A stretch of DNA of 64,000 bases from Cylicocyclus nassatus (Eukaryota; Nematoda; Chromadorea; Rhabditida; Strongylidae). Positions 60,570 to 64,000 of the stretch are shown one piece after another; the first letter of the stretch is position 1, and each line of letters opens with the position of its first letter. The position numbers and the translations under genes were made by a program. The DNA lies in the NCBI GenBank assembly GCA_958299035.1, contig CATQJL010000316.1:10324347-10388346 (forward strand), read 5' to 3'. The notes below the pieces were generated by a model. That model worked only from the letters and a program-made list of their open reading frames with translations. It was not told the origin of the DNA and searched no databases.

Positions 60570-61500
60570 TTATGTTGTAACATAAGTCTTGAAACACTCT
60601 AACTTCTTATGGCGATAAGTCATGCAATTCACTTTTTCAATGGGGATCCAGGGTACCATTCGATAGAGCAAAGTAAGCTCTACAAGTGGGTATGCTAAAA
60701 TTCGTACCAGCTTCGACCTACAGTAAGTTTGCATCCAAGATGTGAGTCACACTGAAAGCTTAGAAAATCGTCAAAAATTTATGTTTTTGTTCAATAAAAT
60801 CCTATGAATCTCCAACTTGCTCACAAAAATTGCACACCACCTCAGACATTCACATTTTTTCCCCAGAAATCGAGAAAACGGAAATTTTCAAGTTTTTACA
60901 AAAACGGAGCTAAACTGATTCCAATCATGCAATTGTATACTACAACCCCTTAGAAGTATAATCGTAAAATTTCAGCTTTCCACAAGCCCTAGTTTTCCAG
61001 AAATATTGATGTTAGCATGAAACACCCGAGTGAGGGGAGCTGAACTCGGTAATTTTCGAAAACTAAGGCTTGTGGAGAGCTGAAAATTTACGGTTATACT
61101 TTTAAGGAATTGTAGTATACGACTACATGAATGGAAACAGCTTAGCTTCGTTTTTTCTAAAAAGTTGAAAATTTTCGTTTTCTCGATTTCTAAATGAGGA
61201 AAAACAGAAACGGTACATGTGAGTGTCTGAGGTAGTGTGCAATTTTTGTGAGCAAGTTGGAAATTCGTAGGATTTTATTGAACAAAGATATAAATTTCTG
61301 GCGATTTTCTGAGCCTTCAGTGCAACTCACATTTTGGATGCAAACTTACTGTGGGTCGAAGCTGGTGCGAATTTTCGCATACCTACTCGTAGAGCTTGCT
61401 TTGCTCTATCGAATGGTATCCTGCATCCCCATTGAAAATGTGAATTGCATGACTTGTCGCCATAAGAAGTTGTTTCAAGACTTATGTTACAACTTAATAC
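60570..61500. mobile_element. palindromic foldback element, GATAGAGC family copy 3 (longest)
   Basis: Outer ends TTGTAACATAAGTCTTGAAA in inverted orientation (60574 and 61495). The arms of about 450 nt pair through CTTCTTATGGCGATAAGTCA, GGTACCATTCGATAGAGCAA and GATGTGAGT/ACTCACATT blocks to a centre near 61030. No transposase. Confidence 0.8.
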
Positions 61501-63139
61501 ATAGCTCTGGATCATGTTCTAGTATCTATGGGCATGCTCTAACTCTTACATCCATGTCTCTGACCCTTTACAAACTTTTATTAGCATCTGTACCTATCGT
61601 CTGCGTACCTTTCTTATAGTATAAACCGATGCGAAGTAACCAGTATTTTAGTATGATGATTAAACCTTTCGCAGATTTTTAACCTAATTCAGACACATTC
61701 ATCTTCTCAAATGATTGCGCTGAGCACGTGAGAAAGGTATGGCATAGGTACGGCATTTTCGTTCGAAAGACTCTTGGTGTATCATACACTCTCTGAGGCT
61801 GCCACTCAATCCTTCATTGAGATATTCTGCATAGCTCCTAGGTAATTAGATTTTGTAAGACAGTTCTATTGAATGGTGTTTTTCATGACACTTTTGATGT
61901 CGATCGAGTGAGATGACGAAAAATATCACTATTTTCCGTTCAAAAATTCTCGTGAAAAGTTATTTGGTTATGGAAAAAATAGAACGGTGTTTCTTAGAAC
62001 CTTTTTACGCACGATGAGCATGGGATACAGAAACAACATTCATGTGGGCCCGTAGTAAACCTCCGAAATATATCGTATTGTTAAGAAAACGAGATCAGGA
62101 CGTGTCCGACTGAAGGAAATGCTGCTCACGGCGTGCTGGTCGCCGCAAAACTGGGGTACGCACGTACGGTCGAACCCCCGACGAGCACCGCGCATTGACA
62201 TTGCGTTATGGATGCATGGGGGGGGGGGTGTGAAACATCAACAAGGAAGAGTGCGCAAGGTAGATGGAGTTTACGAACAAATCATTATAAGGAAAAGACA
62301 AGCAGCATCCGTCGTGCTATATCTCGTGTGTGAGTGTACAGCTATTACCTCTTGGATGTAATACCTTCGAGGTATTTCGATAGATTAAGGATCAATTTTG
62401 ATTCCTTAGTAGGCAGTGTTGATAGCGCAGTGCCACCAAATGATTTTCTTACTTATACAAGAAAAAAGCAATTGATGAGCAGCCAATGAAAGGCGAAATA
62501 GCAAAAACTATGATGGAAAAAATATAGTTCTTAAGTCAGCATAAAAATCAGGCATACAGAACAGTCAGCGAATTAGTTGCGAGATGAAAATCAAAGCTGA
62601 ACCGCAAAAACATCGAATTTAGTTAGAAAAAAGCTTTAAATCGCATAAATAAACATAGTAAACTCACTTAGTCCAGTTTCGAAGCGAAAAACAGAAAAAA
62701 CGCTAAAGTAGAGAAACAGCAAACGCTTAGGTGGTTTTCGCTCATCAGCTATAGATAATGATTGCATTTGGCGTGCATTAAACCTAGTAATCTGTGTCTA
62801 TGGTTCTTGCGTAGGCGTACTCGATTCCTAGTAGGGTGCGTCTTCCTGCCTCTCCACGCTAGGCGCACTATTCTTTCTTTGTCTGCCCTTCAGGTGACGA
62901 CGTTCATAACGTGCTTGTCTTACCGCACGAGGATTTGCATATATTAGCATATATTACAGTCAAAGCGTTTTCACCCAGTGGCCGCGATAAGTGACAGCCG
63001 TCGGACGAATATCTTCTGAAATGACACGTATGGGTGCGTGTTATGTTTCGAGCGTCGCGACCACCACAGGGGATTACTACGGGCCATGTTGTTGGTGCTA
63101 TTTGAAAGTAGGACGCAGTGTTCGTTTAAACGCGCAGGT
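61501..63139. other. no supported gene
   Basis: A poly-G run at 62219-62229. Open stretches at 62119-62361 (plus) and 62762-62947 (plus) lack domains and splice partners. Confidence 0.4.
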
Positions 63140-63145
63140 ATAGGC

Positions 63146-63640
63146 GGTACCACCCAGCATCGGTCGAGGGCACCCACGAGATTAGGCGACGCCCGCACGT
63201 TGCAAGTAGCGGAGATAGAAGCGAGGCGCGCAAGCGGGCTCATGGCCAGATCTGTTACGACTGCAACTTGCTTATCCAACTTTCTCTTTCAACTGGACAG
63301 TAAGCTTTTCTGATTGTATTCGCTGGATTGTTAGACCTGGTTTTTATTGCATGTGTGCACAATTGAGTTTCGTATAGGGTAAGGTAAAGTAGCTCGCTGT
63401 TTTGGTAGTGAGCTCTTCTGGATTGACAGAGCGCGTGATTATCAGAAATGAACATAATAGCTGCTACAATAACGCTGAAGAAAACAAGCGATGAAAAGAA
63501 ATTGTTGCGCGATGGTTTGATCGCGGTCTTATATCTGCAGCTGGTGACTCTCGCGCTCGACTGCCATTTCCGCTGCTTGCGCGCACTCGCGCAGCCTCAT
63601 CTCGCGGGCTCCCGCGACCGATGCTGGGTGGTACATCCTT
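63146..63640. mobile_element. GC-ended palindromic MITE
   Basis: Left end GTACCACCCAGCATCGGTCG at 63148; the inverted right end CGACCGATGCTGGGTGGTAC is near 63617-63636. The arms of about 95 nt pair imperfectly (GAGATTAGGC, AGCGGAGATAG). No transposase. Confidence 0.75.
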
Positions 63641-63837
63641 AAGCCGCGAATATATTAGGTCGTTCTCAAAAGCTGGCGTATTGTAGCCTTCCATCCTCTT
63701 TCAACTGATTGTTTTCTCATTTTATATCCAACAATCTCTTGGAAAACTCCAAAACTACTACCCATGGCTTTTGCCACGGAGAAGCTTCGCTAGTTCTCTA
63801 AATATGATACCGATACCGACCCCACGAATGATAGATA

Positions 63838-63901
63838 GAGGATAAAAAGCAATTTTTTACATAGCTTGAGAGGATAAAAAGCAATTTTTTACATAGCTTG
63901 C
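63838..63901. repeat. 32-bp tandem duplication
   Basis: Two adjacent copies of a unit containing AGGATAAAAAGCAATTTTTT. Confidence 0.9.
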
Positions 63902-64000
63902 TTTTTATAAAGGTTTTGAATTATGTTTTTGATGGATTTAAATTCCGTGTTTGGCTCAAACCCCTCCAAACCCCAGAACACCCCAAGGAGCAGCTTGGCT

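Overview
The window is eukaryotic and most probably nematode, likely a clade V parasite (hookworm or relative). The evidence is short introns (54-94 nt) with TTTCAG-type acceptors, an AT-rich background, RTE- and CR1-type LINEs, mariner/hAT/Helitron debris, an env-bearing BEL/Pao retroelement that uses a nematode-like tRNA-Gly primer, and a few hydrophobic receptor-like exons. There is a 500-N assembly gap at 17170-17669. No bacterial genes, operons or CRISPR arrays are present. All calls come from reading the sequence; no searches were run.

Left part (1-6077, continuing at 16692-16770): a minus-strand host gene, trimethylguanosine synthase (TGS1), can be rebuilt exon by exon. It has motif I ([11 protein letters not shown]), motif IV (SPPWGGP) and a clean C-terminus. 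Three mobile elements sit inside its coding exons: a 10.6-kb BEL/Pao element, a 489-bp Tc1/mariner-type MITE and a 716-bp GC-rich TIR element. Each can be subtracted to give an open reading frame.

BEL/Pao element (6078-16686, plus strand, target duplication ACCAC): LTR, tRNA-Gly primer site, gag-pol (one in-frame TGA near the integrase C-terminus), an env resembling phlebovirus-type class II glycoproteins, then two genes that standard BEL elements lack. ORF3 (14591-15043) is a small protein whose three zinc knuckles copy the spacing of this element's own Gag knuckles, preceded by a probable coiled coil and ending in a basic tail. Between ORF3 and the 3' LTR lies a three-exon gene on the opposite strand (15269-15716), with two phase-0 introns, canonical splice sites and its own AATAAA. 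A retroelement carrying a second nucleocapsid-like gene and a spliced antisense coiled-coil gene is the best candidate here for an undescribed system.

Middle part (17-41 kb) is a transposon graveyard with resolvable nesting. LTRs of one family occur at 17.7, 20.4, 23.1 (inverted) and 32.7 kb. A hAT-like element (8-bp duplication) splits one of them. A decayed plus-strand Ty3/Gypsy pol is interrupted by a complete but decayed minus-strand Ty3/Gypsy element (23813-27762, duplication AAAAC) and by a 5'-truncated LINE (30364-32151). A palindromic mariner MITE (34.8-40.5 kb) contains an RTE LINE, which itself contains a palindromic DNA element.

Right part (41-64 kb): mostly intergenic sequence with foldback elements, a tRNA-derived SINE, a Helitron-like element, three receptor-like exons (43.3, 48.5, 49.9 kb), an unidentified minus-strand multi-exon gene (57.0-58.6 kb) and a small two-exon plus-strand gene end (60.3-60.5 kb).
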